Shown here in pieces: positions 26,455-34,284 of a DNA stretch of 43,533 bases. The translations under genes were made by a program, and so were the position numbers. Source of the DNA: Richelia sinica FACHB-800 (GTDB taxonomy: Bacteria > Cyanobacteriota > Cyanobacteriia > Cyanobacteriales > Nostocaceae); assembly GCF_014698825.1 (NCBI RefSeq), contig NZ_JACJTT010000044.1, forward strand, positions 1 to 43,533, read 5' to 3'. A model generated the notes under the pieces. That model searched no databases, was not told where the DNA came from, and was given only the letters and a program-made list of their open reading frames with translations. The number at the start of each line of letters is the position of its first letter. Position 1 is the first letter of the stretch.

Positions 26455-26689
26455 TTTCTGTGCCACGCTGCGTGAATAGGATTTGCAGAATTTTTCATCA
26501 ATAAAGGAAATTTATTCTTGTTAAAAGATAATTTATATCCCTTGATAGATGACAAATAATGTATATAGTTAATAATTTAACTTTTGTGTTCAGAACGAGT
26601 ACGGACACAACTTTTTTGGATTTCTCTGTTGCCAAGGGTAAATCTGACCTTAAGCATATGCTATGACGAATTTGTCTCACAGCTATTAG

Positions 26690-27560
26690 CAGTCAGCAAG
26701 GCTGATGTTTGGGGAAATTCTCATTCCCATCTGTTGATCCAAAAAAACTCAACCAGATAAATTGATTGAGTCTATGGTAATCAACAGTCCAGTTTATTTG
26801 TTTAGGACAGTGTTGATTTAGACCTGAAAAGCAGTTCCACAGGCCCAGCCCCTCAGTATAATTCTTTGATCCCAGTAAATAATTCTTCCTTTAGGTATAG
26901 TGCCTGGGCAGAAGACGAATACTCACCCTATTACTAAAATCAGGAAGATGTATCCAAGTGCAAAAATCTAGCCAATACAAGGATTTGCATTATCAAACCT
27001 GGGATGAGAGTAGGTGATTTGAGCCACGATATCTATGGTCTGACTGAGGGGTATCACCACGATTGCTAATTAGTATGAATGTAAGCTATCTTGCACTAGA
27101 AATCGCGCAGCTTCCTCAAAGTACATCTGTCATAGGAAATGCCTACCATACCTCTCGTTACCACTTGGGCTAACTTTGTGGCAATTTGATGTCACTGGGC
27201 TTCGGGGCAACTACTGGTTTATGGATTCGGCTAAAGCGGCTTTTTTGGTCTGTACGGGGGGTACTTTCATCCCAAATTACAACCCTCATTCATTGCCTGG
27301 AAAGAAATTCACAGGAATGCCTATGTGGTGAAGGAAGCTCGCTTACCACTATGTCAGCGAACTAGAAGAGGTTCTTCACACCTCGACAGCAGCGCTAACT
27401 TGGGGATAAAACTAACTGACGTTGATGGCTACCTTGGTAATGGAGTAGTACCAAGTGTTGTAGTCACTCAACCCAGAGCCACTTGGGGTGAGCATCGCCA
27501 TTTATCCCCTCAACCATAATGTTTGTGCAAAAGTATCACAGGGCTATTATGTTCAATCTA
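26690..27560. ncRNA. Gene-free segment rich in inverted repeats; possible structured RNA
   Basis: About 870 bases with no convincing open frame. It holds nested inverted repeats: GCAAAAATC/GATTTGC (26960-26988), GGTGAT/ATCACC (27013-27058) and CCAC/GTGG (27161-27181). The best is a closing stem GGGGATAAA (27402-27410) with TTTATCCCC (27501-27509). Within it CTTGGTA/TACCAAG (27433-27455) competes with CCAAGTG/CACTTGG (27451-27486). Internal motifs recur (CCACTTGGG, GCTAACTT). It could be a large structured RNA, a mobile-element RNA such as an IscB-type omega/HEARO RNA, or a decayed element. Strand is undecided. I could not match it to a known RNA. Confidence 0.35.
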
Positions 27561-27911
27561 ACAAAAAATCTCGCTACGCTCAATTACTCTCTGGAATCAA
27601 TCTCTAATTACCAGGGCCAGATTAATAACTCATGCTCATTGGATGACATGGGTGATAGAGGATCTGGAAGAATCAGATTTTGATTACTGATTTGATTGTA
27701 CTTTAAGGTTGCTAGATATACAAAGATTAGGGGAGTAATTTGTGTGAAAGCTAATTCGACAAACTTCTCCCAGCAGCCCTCTCATTCCGCCAGGGCATAG
27801 CTGGCTTGGGCTTCGGGGATGGGAGGAGCAACCTGATGTCAAATATTGCCACTGTTCCTCGAGACAAGTCAAGTCTATTCATTGACTTAATACTCATAGG
27901 AATTCACCAAC
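27561..27911. other. Intergenic segment with a short repeat of the preceding region
   Basis: No gene is supported. TGGGCTTCGGGG at 27807-27818 repeats 27196-27207 exactly, and TGATGTCA also occurs in both, so this stretch may belong to the same element as 26690-27560. Confidence 0.3.
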
Positions 27912-28013
27912 ATGTCGGCAGTAGCTTTTGGTGTGGTGTTTGATTTTGCTGCTGACATCATCCTAATTTTTATCGTTTTCATGAAGAGGAGGCGGTTGGT
28001 TTCCCAAACTTGA
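27912..28013 (+). CDS. Possible 33-residue single-span membrane protein
   Basis: ATG at 27912 opens a 33-codon frame: about 23 hydrophobic residues interrupted by two Asp (VVFDFAADIILIFIVF), then the basic tail MKRRRLVSQT and TGA. An AGGA lies 12 bases before the ATG. The layout of one helix plus positive C terminus suits small photosynthetic or regulatory membrane peptides, but it matches none that I can name. DNA of the first half also forms an imperfect hairpin (ATGTCGGCAG/GCTGCTGACAT), so an RNA explanation is possible. Confidence 0.3.
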   Translation: MSAVAFGVVFDFAADIILIFIVFMKRRRLVSQT

Positions 28014-28018
28014 CAACC

Positions 28019-28037
28019 TTTGATAAGCTTTATCAAA
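28019..28037. promoter_or_regulatory. Palindrome TTTGATAA-GCT-TTATCAAA
   Basis: Perfect 8-bp arms (28019-28026 and 28030-28037) with a 3-base spacer, about 100 bases upstream of the glycosyltransferase start. It could be a regulator-binding site, or a weak terminator since an A-rich rather than T-rich run follows. Confidence 0.4.
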
Positions 28038-28134
28038 ACAACTTAAAAAAATCTAAAAATTGTTGGTCACGTACTCGCGCTGATTACCAAATTTGTTGTT
28101 CGAGATGTTTGTCAATCGTCGGGGAGTCAAGTCA

Positions 28135-29325
28135 ATGAAGATATTAGTGCTGAGTTGGGAATTTCCACCGAGGATAGTAGGAGGGATTGCACGTCATGTT
28201 GCAGAACTTTACCCGGAACTAGTCAAACTAGGGCATGATATCCATTTGATTACACCAGAGTTTGGGCAAGCATCGCTGTATGAGGTAATAGAGGGAATTC
28301 ATGTCCATCGAGTACCAGTAGCACCGGGAAATGATTTTTTTCATTGGGTTGTCAACTTAAATGAAAGTATGGGCAACCAAGGTGGTAAGTTGATTTTGGA
28401 GGAAGGGCCGTTTGATGTGATCCATGCCCATGATTGGTTAGTGGGAGATGCAGCGATCGCTCTGAAACGACTTTTTAAGATTCCTCTGATTGCTACAATC
28501 CATGCTACGGAATACGGTCGCTATAACGGTATTCACAATGAAACTCAAAGCTATATTCATCAAAAGGAAAATTTACTAGCCTACGATGCTTGGCGAATTA
28601 TCGTTTGTACTGAATATATGCGGGGAGAAGTACAGCGTGCTCTACACAGTCCAGTGGATAAAGTCGATGTGATTTTTAATGGCATTCGTCCTGAAAAGAA
28701 AAAGCATCACGAGGATTTTCACGCTCAGGATTTTCGCCGCCAATTTGCTGCGGATCATGAAAAAATTGTTTACTATCTGGGTCGGATGACCTATGAAAAG
28801 GGAATTCCAGTTTTATTAAATGCTGCACCCAAAATCCTGTGGGAAATGGGTGGTTATGTCAAATTTGTGATTGTCGGTGGTGGCAATACTGACCATCTCA
28901 AACGTCAAGCGTCGGATTTAGGAATTTGGGATAAATGTTATTTCACAGGTTTTCTTTCTGAAGAATATCTCGATAAATTCCAAACTGTGGCTGATTGTGC
29001 AGTGTTTCCCAGTCTTTACGAACCTTTTGGGATTGTGGCCTTAGAAAGTTTTGCTTCCCGTGTACCTGTGGTAGTTTCAGATACAGGCGGTTTTCCAGAA
29101 GTTGTCCAACATACAAAAACAGGTATTGTCACTCAGGTAAATAACTCGGATTCTTTGGCTTGGGGCATTTTGGAAGTGTTGAAAAATCCTGGTTATAGTC
29201 GCTGGTTGGTGGATAATGCCTATGAAGATTTAGAAAGGCGGTTTAGCTGGCCAAAACTGGCCCAGCAAACGGAAGCTGTATATCAAAGAGTGGTGACAGA
29301 GCGATCGCTCTTAGAATGGCTGTAA
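28135..29325 (+). CDS. GT4-family glycosyltransferase (GT-B fold)
   Basis: About 396 residues from ATG 28135, chosen because GGGGAG sits 8-9 bases upstream and MKILVLSWEFPPRIVGGIARHVAEL is the family start. The frame extends to TTG 28093 without support. Features are the N-terminal glycine loop, PFDVIHAHDWLVGDAA, the C-domain start KIVYYLGRMTYEKGIPVLLNA, and the donor-site E-x7-E in YEPFGIVALESFASRVPVVVSDTGG. GT4 enzymes transfer sugars from nucleotide-sugars. It is glycogen-synthase-like in its opening but shorter. The acceptor is unknown. It overlaps the FecCD permease start by ten bases. Confidence 0.9.
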   Translation: MKILVLSWEFPPRIVGGIARHVAELYPELVKLGHDIHLITPEFGQASLYEVIEGIHVHRVPVAPGNDFFHWVVNLNESMGNQGGKLILEEGPFDVIHAHDWLVGDAAIALKRLFKIPLIATIHATEYGRYNGIHNETQSYIHQKENLLAYDAWRIIVCTEYMRGEVQRALHSPVDKVDVIFNGIRPEKKKHHEDFHAQDFRRQFAADHEKIVYYLGRMTYEKGIPVLLNAAPKILWEMGGYVKFVIVGGGNTDHLKRQASDLGIWDKCYFTGFLSEEYLDKFQTVADCAVFPSLYEPFGIVALESFASRVPVVVSDTGGFPEVVQHTKTGIVTQVNNSDSLAWGILEVLKNPGYSRWLVDNAYEDLERRFSWPKLAQQTEAVYQRVVTERSLLEWL

Positions 29326-30338
29326 AGGGTCATACTGTGCAGAAAATTTTCACTCACAATCGATTATTTTGGGCCATTGGCATCTTGAGTAGCGCCTTGA
29401 TAGTCACGCTGTTTTTATCTGTGTCTCAAGGTGCTGTGTCCTTGCCTTTAGGTGAATTGTGGCAAGCATTCTTACGCCAAGGTGACCCAACTACACAAAC
29501 GATTCTTTGGGATTTACGATTTCCCCGCATTGTCGCAGCGTTGGTAGTGGGTGCGGCTTTGGGCATGTCTGGCGCACTTTTGCAGGGGATGCTACGTAAC
29601 AGTTTAGCTGACCCCTTTATTTTGGGCATTTCTGCTGGTGCCGGATTGATTGTGATTGTGATGATTGTTTTGCAGGTGTTCCCCGTTGCTATTCCCATTG
29701 CAGCTTGGTTAGGAGCAATTTTCACCTCTGCACTGGTGATTTTTTTGGGTCGTGCCGGTGGGGGAATTTCTGTAGAACGATTGATTTTAGGGGGAGTAGC
29801 GGTCAGTGCCTTATTTGGTGCTATCCAAAGTACCTTGTTGCTGTTAGCAGAAGATGGACAGATCCAAATTGCTTTGAGTTGGTTGGTAGGGAGTTTGAAT
29901 GGTCGCGGGTGGAAGGAAGTTTCCACGGCTGGCCCTTATATTATTGTGGCTTTGTTAGTGGGGTGCTTGCTGGCGCGATCGCTGAATGTATTAGCTTTGG
30001 GTGATGATTTAACCGTGGGTTTGGGTGTATCCTTGGTGCGATCGCGGCTATTAATTGGCGGTGTAGCGACCTTACTGGCCGCAGGTGCAGTCAGCATTTG
30101 TGGTTTAATCGGTTTTGTGGGCTTGGTTGTACCTCACGGCGTGCGCCTCATTGTAGGTACAGATAACCGCTTTGTTTTACCGATTTCTGCCCTCGCTGGG
30201 GCTTGGTTACTGTTGTTTGCTGATTTACTCGCGAGACTAGGGGCTGTAGAGTTACCAGTAGGTTCAGTTACCGCTTTGCTAGGTTCACCATTATTTATTT
30301 GGTTACTTTATCGTCAGGCTGATGGAATAGGTAAGTAA
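29316..30338 (+). CDS. FecCD-family ABC transporter permease
   Basis: A 340-residue permease of the iron-siderophore/cobalamin/heme importer family. Family sequences: LWDLRFPRIVAALVVGAALGMSGALLQGMLRNSLADPFILGISAGA, RLILGGVAVSALFGAIQS, LNVLALGDDLTVGLGVSLVRSR, and SICGLIGFVGLVVPHGVRLIVG, with about ten membrane segments. It overlaps the end of the GT4 gene by ten bases (ATGGCTGTAA), so expression is coupled. A matching FecE-like ATPase lies 1 kb downstream; no substrate-binding protein is seen. The substrate is undecided between Fe-siderophore and cobalamin. Confidence 0.92.
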   Translation: MAVKGHTVQKIFTHNRLFWAIGILSSALIVTLFLSVSQGAVSLPLGELWQAFLRQGDPTTQTILWDLRFPRIVAALVVGAALGMSGALLQGMLRNSLADPFILGISAGAGLIVIVMIVLQVFPVAIPIAAWLGAIFTSALVIFLGRAGGGISVERLILGGVAVSALFGAIQSTLLLLAEDGQIQIALSWLVGSLNGRGWKEVSTAGPYIIVALLVGCLLARSLNVLALGDDLTVGLGVSLVRSRLLIGGVATLLAAGAVSICGLIGFVGLVVPHGVRLIVGTDNRFVLPISALAGAWLLLFADLLARLGAVELPVGSVTALLGSPLFIWLLYRQADGIGK

Positions 30339-30938
30339 TCACTCGAAAGAGTTAGACTCCCTGGAACGAAAAAAATTCTCTCTGTTGCGTCCTTGCCGTT
30401 CTGAACTGATAACTTCTCTTAGTTCCTGTCTTTGGGTACGGAGAATTTCCTGCACTTGTTGTCGTTGGTCTGAGGACAGATTGAGCGATCGCAACTTACG
30501 CAGAGTCCATTCCTGATTTCTGCGATAGAGTTCATTAAATTTTTCTTGTTGTTCCGAGTTGAGAAGAGCTAATATTTTTTCTTCTGTTTCATCACGAATT
30601 TGTCGAATCTGGGTTCTTTGTCTACTGCTTAAACTAGAATTGGAATTGTTTTCTGAGTTATTGTCGAAGTTACGGTTAGAATTCCGTTCTGAATTACTGT
30701 CAAAGTTACTGTCAGAATTCCTTTCTGAATTATTTTCAAAATTGCGGTTAGAGTTCCGTTCTAAATCCCGATTTCTATCTCTTCGGAGTGAGGAAGAATT
30801 AGAATTATTATCCTCATCTGAAGAAGAAAAAGTATTGGGGTTAGAAAGACCATTGGAAGTAAGCCCTTGACAACCAGTCGTGAGAATTGCACTGATAACC
30901 AGCAGCAAGATGAACTGGAGATGAAATTTATAGTTCAT
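30339..30938 (-). CDS. Asn/Ser/Arg-repeat lipoprotein with a Spy/CpxP-like helical C terminus
   Basis: A 199-residue lipoprotein: a hydrophobic signal and lipobox LTTGC (Cys23), then a low-complexity zone (about 40-105) of repeated RNSNRNFENNSERNS-type units. The helical C terminus (106-190) includes SSRQRTQIRQIRDETEEKILALLNSEQQEKFNEL and LNLSSDQRQQVQEILRTQRQEL. The LT/LS-x-x-Q-type spacing recalls CpxP/Spy periplasmic chaperones. Exported and membrane-anchored, probably facing the periplasm. Its stop codon abuts the stop of the permease with no spacer, and it separates the permease from its likely ATPase. Confidence 0.7.
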   Translation of the reverse strand: MNYKFHLQFILLLVISAILTTGCQGLTSNGLSNPNTFSSSDEDNNSNSSSLRRDRNRDLERNSNRNFENNSERNSDSNFDSNSERNSNRNFDNNSENNSNSSLSSRQRTQIRQIRDETEEKILALLNSEQQEKFNELYRRNQEWTLRKLRSLNLSSDQRQQVQEILRTQRQELREVISSERQGRNRENFFRSRESNSFE

Positions 30939-31316
30939 AGGATGAATATTCCATCAACACATATCATATAACAAAAACAGATTTTGAATTTTATCGGTGT
31001 TTGTTTATATACAAATCATTTTTCCCTGTTTGTAACAGATTGCCTAGAAATTTTGATAAACTTGTCACAGTTAATTTAATTGCTGCAAAATAGGAAATTG
31101 ATAGTATTTTTTTAATTATCATGACAAAAGTTAGAATTTGCAGATATAAAACTTCCTAGTCTAATAAATTACAAAATTATCTCTGTCCATCTGCGTTTAA
31201 TTATTACTGCTGCTCACTGGAATGGTAATTGCTATATTCACTATTAGTCTGAACTTATCCTCAGTATTGCTAAAATATAGATACCAATCAACTATTCATG
31301 ATTTCATTTATCATCA
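30939..31316. other. Divergent promoter region
   Basis: About 380 AT-rich bases between the divergent lipoprotein and FecE-like genes. It holds both promoters. No gene, RNA hairpin or repeat that I can support. Confidence 0.4.
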
Positions 31317-32099
31317 ATGCCCCTAGAAATCCAAGATATAACAGGCGGTTATACTACTGCACCAATTGTGAAAAATATTAACCTAGCATTGCAAACTGGC
31401 GAATGGTTAAGTTTAGTTGGTGCTAATGGTTCAGGTAAATCTACCTTATTAAAATTAATTAGTCGCATACTCTCTCCTCAACAAGGATTGGTGTTATTAG
31501 ATGGCAAAGCCATTCATTCCCAACCACCCAATATAGTTGCCCAAAAATTAGCACTTTTACCCCAACAACAAACCTTACCTGTCGGTTTAACTGTGCGGCA
31601 ATTGGTCAGTTTAGGTAGAACACCCCATCAACCTTGGTGGCAATGGGAATTAACCTCTGAAGATTGGCAAAAAGTTGATAAAGCCATCCAAGAAACCCAA
31701 ATTGCCAATTTAAGCGATCGCTTGGTGGAGCAGCTATCGGGTGGAGAAAGACAACGGGCTTTTTTAGCTTTGGCTTTAGCACAGGAACCAAAAGTTTTAT
31801 TATTAGATGAACCGACTACTTATTTAGATATTAATTATCAATTACAGTTGTTGGAATTATTAAACAATTTAAATCAACAGCACAGTCTCACTATAGTTAC
31901 TGTTTTACATGAATTAAATTTAGCTGCCCGTTATAGTTCTCGCATTGCTTTATTGAAACAAGGTCAAATTTGGGAAGTCGGTACACCGGAAGTGGTGTTA
32001 AATCCAGAAAATATTGCTGAAGTTTTTGGTGTAGAAGCGACTATTATTAATACACCTGTTGGGTTACAGGTGTGTGCTATTTCTTCTGTGGGAAATTAA
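31317..32099 (+). CDS. FecE-like ABC transporter ATP-binding protein
   Basis: A 260-residue ATPase. Walker A GANGSGKS (35-42), the Q-loop in LPQQQTLPVGLTVRQLVSLGRTPHQPWW, signature LSGGERQRAFLALALAQ and Walker B VLLLDEPTTYLDI are typical of FecE/BtuD/FhuC proteins that partner FecCD permeases. The LGRTPHQ box in particular marks this subfamily. It most likely energises the permease encoded at 29316-30338, although a minus-strand lipoprotein gene has come between them. A repeat tract follows. Confidence 0.9.
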   Translation: MPLEIQDITGGYTTAPIVKNINLALQTGEWLSLVGANGSGKSTLLKLISRILSPQQGLVLLDGKAIHSQPPNIVAQKLALLPQQQTLPVGLTVRQLVSLGRTPHQPWWQWELTSEDWQKVDKAIQETQIANLSDRLVEQLSGGERQRAFLALALAQEPKVLLLDEPTTYLDINYQLQLLELLNNLNQQHSLTIVTVLHELNLAARYSSRIALLKQGQIWEVGTPEVVLNPENIAEVFGVEATIINTPVGLQVCAISSVGN

Positions 32100-32102
32100 G
32101 TT

Positions 32103-32134
32103 ATCTCGCAGAGGCGCAGAGTCGCAGAGAGGAG
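32103..32134. repeat. Short CGCAGAG tandem repeat
   Basis: Just after the ATPase stop, three spaced copies of CGCAGAG (CGCAGAGGCGCAGAGTCGCAGAGAGG). The wording recurs in intergenic DNA of Nostocales. It lies between the convergent ATPase and ModBC genes. Confidence 0.6.
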
Positions 32135-32169
32135 AATGAGATTTAGAACTTTTCTATTGGTAATTGTGA

Positions 32170-33981
32170 TTATTTCATGAGCATTAATCGGATTGGTTCT
32201 AAATGTACATACCAAGGAAAGGGTTGGTCTTTAATTGTTACCCATTTTTCTTTATATACTTCTGCTTGTAAATGATAATCTTGGGGATTTTGAGCAGGAA
32301 AATGTAATTTGAGAAATACGGTCATACGATGAGGTGTTTCACTGGTTCTAACTAACCAACAAGGAAAGGTATTTGCTTTTTCAGCATCTTGAGTAAAAAT
32401 CAATTGATGAGCGCGAATACCAATATGGGATAATTCGTCAGGCATGGGTTCTATAACTTGCAGTTGACAATCCCAATCAATGGCTTTTACTATTTGTGGT
32501 GAAGTAATTTCTGCACGGGAAAAGTTTTTACAACCAGTAATTTGTGCCACATTTTTAGTGGCTGGATGTTGGAATATTTCGTATTTGGAACCGTAATGAG
32601 CTTCTGTGCCATTTTCTAAAACTAATAAGTTGGGGCATAATCTATATGCTTCTTCCATGTTGTGGGTGACGAATAAGGTAACACCTGGATAATCTGCTAG
32701 GGTTTCTGTCATCTGCTGTTCTAGCTGACTTCGTAGATGTGTATCCAATGCAGAAAACGGTTCATCTAAGAGTAATGCTTCTGGTTGACTAGCTAATGCT
32801 CTGGCTAAGGCTACTCTTTGCTGCTGTCCACCGGAAAGTTGATGGGGATAGCGATCGCCTAATCCCTGTAATTGTACAGCTAATAGTTGTTGTTCGATCT
32901 GCACCCGCACACTGCCCTTGGATAATCCTTTGGGTAAGCCAAAAGCTATGTTTTGCGCGACGGTGAGATGGGGAAATAAGGCGTAATTTTGCACTAAAAA
33001 CCCTATTTTTCGTTCCCTACTAGGAAGATTAATTCCTTTTTCTGAATCAAATAAAACTTTGCCATTTAAAATAATTCGCCCTTTGGTTGGTGTTTCTATG
33101 CCAGCAATGCAGCGCAATATCAAACTTTTACCAGCACCAGAACCACCTAATAATCCTAAAGGTTGATCATCACTGTGAAAAGCTACCCGCAGTAGAAAAT
33201 TTCCTAATCTTTTCTCAATATCAACTATTAAACCGGAGGTGGTGTTGGTAGGTAGGGGAAAGAATTGACTTGCTGATTCTAGGTTTTTAGTTGCTTTGGT
33301 TTCTTTGGGCGTGTGTCGCTTATTTTGTTTGAATTCTTGCCCAAAATTAACTAGAATAATCCCTGAGAGGGATATCGACATAATAGCGATCGCCCAAAAC
33401 CAAGCTTCATTCATTGCCCCCGCTTCTACAGCGAAATAAATCGCCATGGGTATGGTTTGGGTTTGTCCGGGAATATTCCCCGCTAGCATCAATGTGGCCC
33501 CAAATTCACCTAAAGCACGGGCAAAAGCTAATACAGTACCTGCTAAAATCCCTGGTAATGCCAAAGGTAAGCTAATTCGCCAAAAAATGGTTGATTCCTT
33601 TGCCCCTAAGGTTCTCCCTACCCGCAGTAAATTGGCATCGATTTGTTCAAAAGCCCCCAGTGCAGTTTTATACATTAATGGAAATGATACGATTATTGCA
33701 GCGATCGCTGCACCATACCAAGTAAACACAATCGTAAAATCAAACGGCTCCATTAATTTACCAACCGGGCCATTTTTCCCAAACAATAGCAGCAATAAAA
33801 AACCAACCACTGTTGGTGGCAAAATCAACGGTGCAACGAATATTCCTTCTATCAAGGATTTCCCTTTGCCTCGATATCCCAGCATCCAGTAGGCAGTAGC
33901 AATACCCACAAAAAAGGTAATGAAGGTCGCTAAAAATGATGTTTTTAGTGATATCCAGAGGGGCGATAAGTCCTGTGGCAT
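32170..33981 (-). CDS. modBC: Fused molybdate ABC transporter permease/ATPase ModBC
   Basis: A 603-residue fusion. Residues 1-215 are the permease with about five helices and the EAA-like loop RVGRTLGAKESTIFWRISLPLALPGILAGTVLAFARALGEFGATLMLAGN. A linker (215-250) leads to the ModC ATPase: Walker A GGSGAGKS (279-286), signature LSGGQQQRVALARAL (382-396), Walker B ALLLDEPFSALD (402-413), and a C-terminal TOBE/Mop-like half (about 500-603). Single-gene modBC is known from Anabaena variabilis. It imports molybdate, needed for nitrogenase and nitrate reductase. No modA is adjacent. The C-terminal domain is less conserved. Confidence 0.92.
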   Translation of the reverse strand: MPQDLSPLWISLKTSFLATFITFFVGIATAYWMLGYRGKGKSLIEGIFVAPLILPPTVVGFLLLLLFGKNGPVGKLMEPFDFTIVFTWYGAAIAAIIVSFPLMYKTALGAFEQIDANLLRVGRTLGAKESTIFWRISLPLALPGILAGTVLAFARALGEFGATLMLAGNIPGQTQTIPMAIYFAVEAGAMNEAWFWAIAIMSISLSGIILVNFGQEFKQNKRHTPKETKATKNLESASQFFPLPTNTTSGLIVDIEKRLGNFLLRVAFHSDDQPLGLLGGSGAGKSLILRCIAGIETPTKGRIILNGKVLFDSEKGINLPSRERKIGFLVQNYALFPHLTVAQNIAFGLPKGLSKGSVRVQIEQQLLAVQLQGLGDRYPHQLSGGQQQRVALARALASQPEALLLDEPFSALDTHLRSQLEQQMTETLADYPGVTLFVTHNMEEAYRLCPNLLVLENGTEAHYGSKYEIFQHPATKNVAQITGCKNFSRAEITSPQIVKAIDWDCQLQVIEPMPDELSHIGIRAHQLIFTQDAEKANTFPCWLVRTSETPHRMTVFLKLHFPAQNPQDYHLQAEVYKEKWVTIKDQPFPWYVHLEPIRLMLMK

Positions 33982-34284
33982 GGTTTCTCAGAACATCTGG
34001 GTGTAGATAAAAATTACTATAAAATCCCTATTTCCAACTTAGTTGGTATTGTCATTTTAACATTAATTTTGAGATCACACCCTAATTGAGAAATTTCCTA
34101 TTGTATCTGCATCTCAATAAGCACTGTCACCATTAGGTAAAACGACAGGAATCAAAGGTAAATTACAGTTTTTATCTTTTAATAAATTGGTGACTGCAAC
34201 AGCATAATTTCCTAGAGATTCTTCTCATTTGTGAGAGCCATATGATTTTAGAAATGAAAACAAACTCCAAATTCTGCTCAAATT
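33982..34284. other. Intergenic region between modBC and the cyclase gene
   Basis: Three hundred bases. Apart from the possible gene remnant at 34114-34224 nothing is supported. The promoter of modBC should lie near 33990-34110. Confidence 0.4.
34114..34224 (-). pseudogene. Possible 3' remnant of a minus-strand gene (36 codons)
   Basis: Between in-frame stops the minus strand encodes EESLGNYAVAVTNLLKDK, then NCNLPLIPVVLPNGDSAY and a stop, with no start codon. The composition is protein-like, unlike random AT-rich intergenic DNA. It is probably the tail of a lost gene. I do not recognise the family. Confidence 0.3.

Noticed and set aside
26233-26504. Short Cys/Arg-rich frames on both strands over the 9-base repeats
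   Set aside because: They arise from the repeat units (CNFCNFC, RSCRSCRS) and dispersed repeats, not from a gene.
27440-27500. GAGCCACTTGGGG as part of a cobalamin riboswitch
   Set aside because: Only the short GCCACT core resembles the B12 element; the other conserved boxes are absent and the next gene is a glycosyltransferase.
27325-27519. 64-codon plus-strand frame in the gene-free segment
   Set aside because: No family-like sequence, no ribosome-binding site, and it crosses the best inverted repeats; RNA structure explains the stretch better.
26690-27560. RNase P RNA or tmRNA
   Set aside because: The RNase P core (GAGGAAAGTCC) and the tmRNA 3' TpsiC-type end (GGTTCGA) were looked for and not found on either strand.
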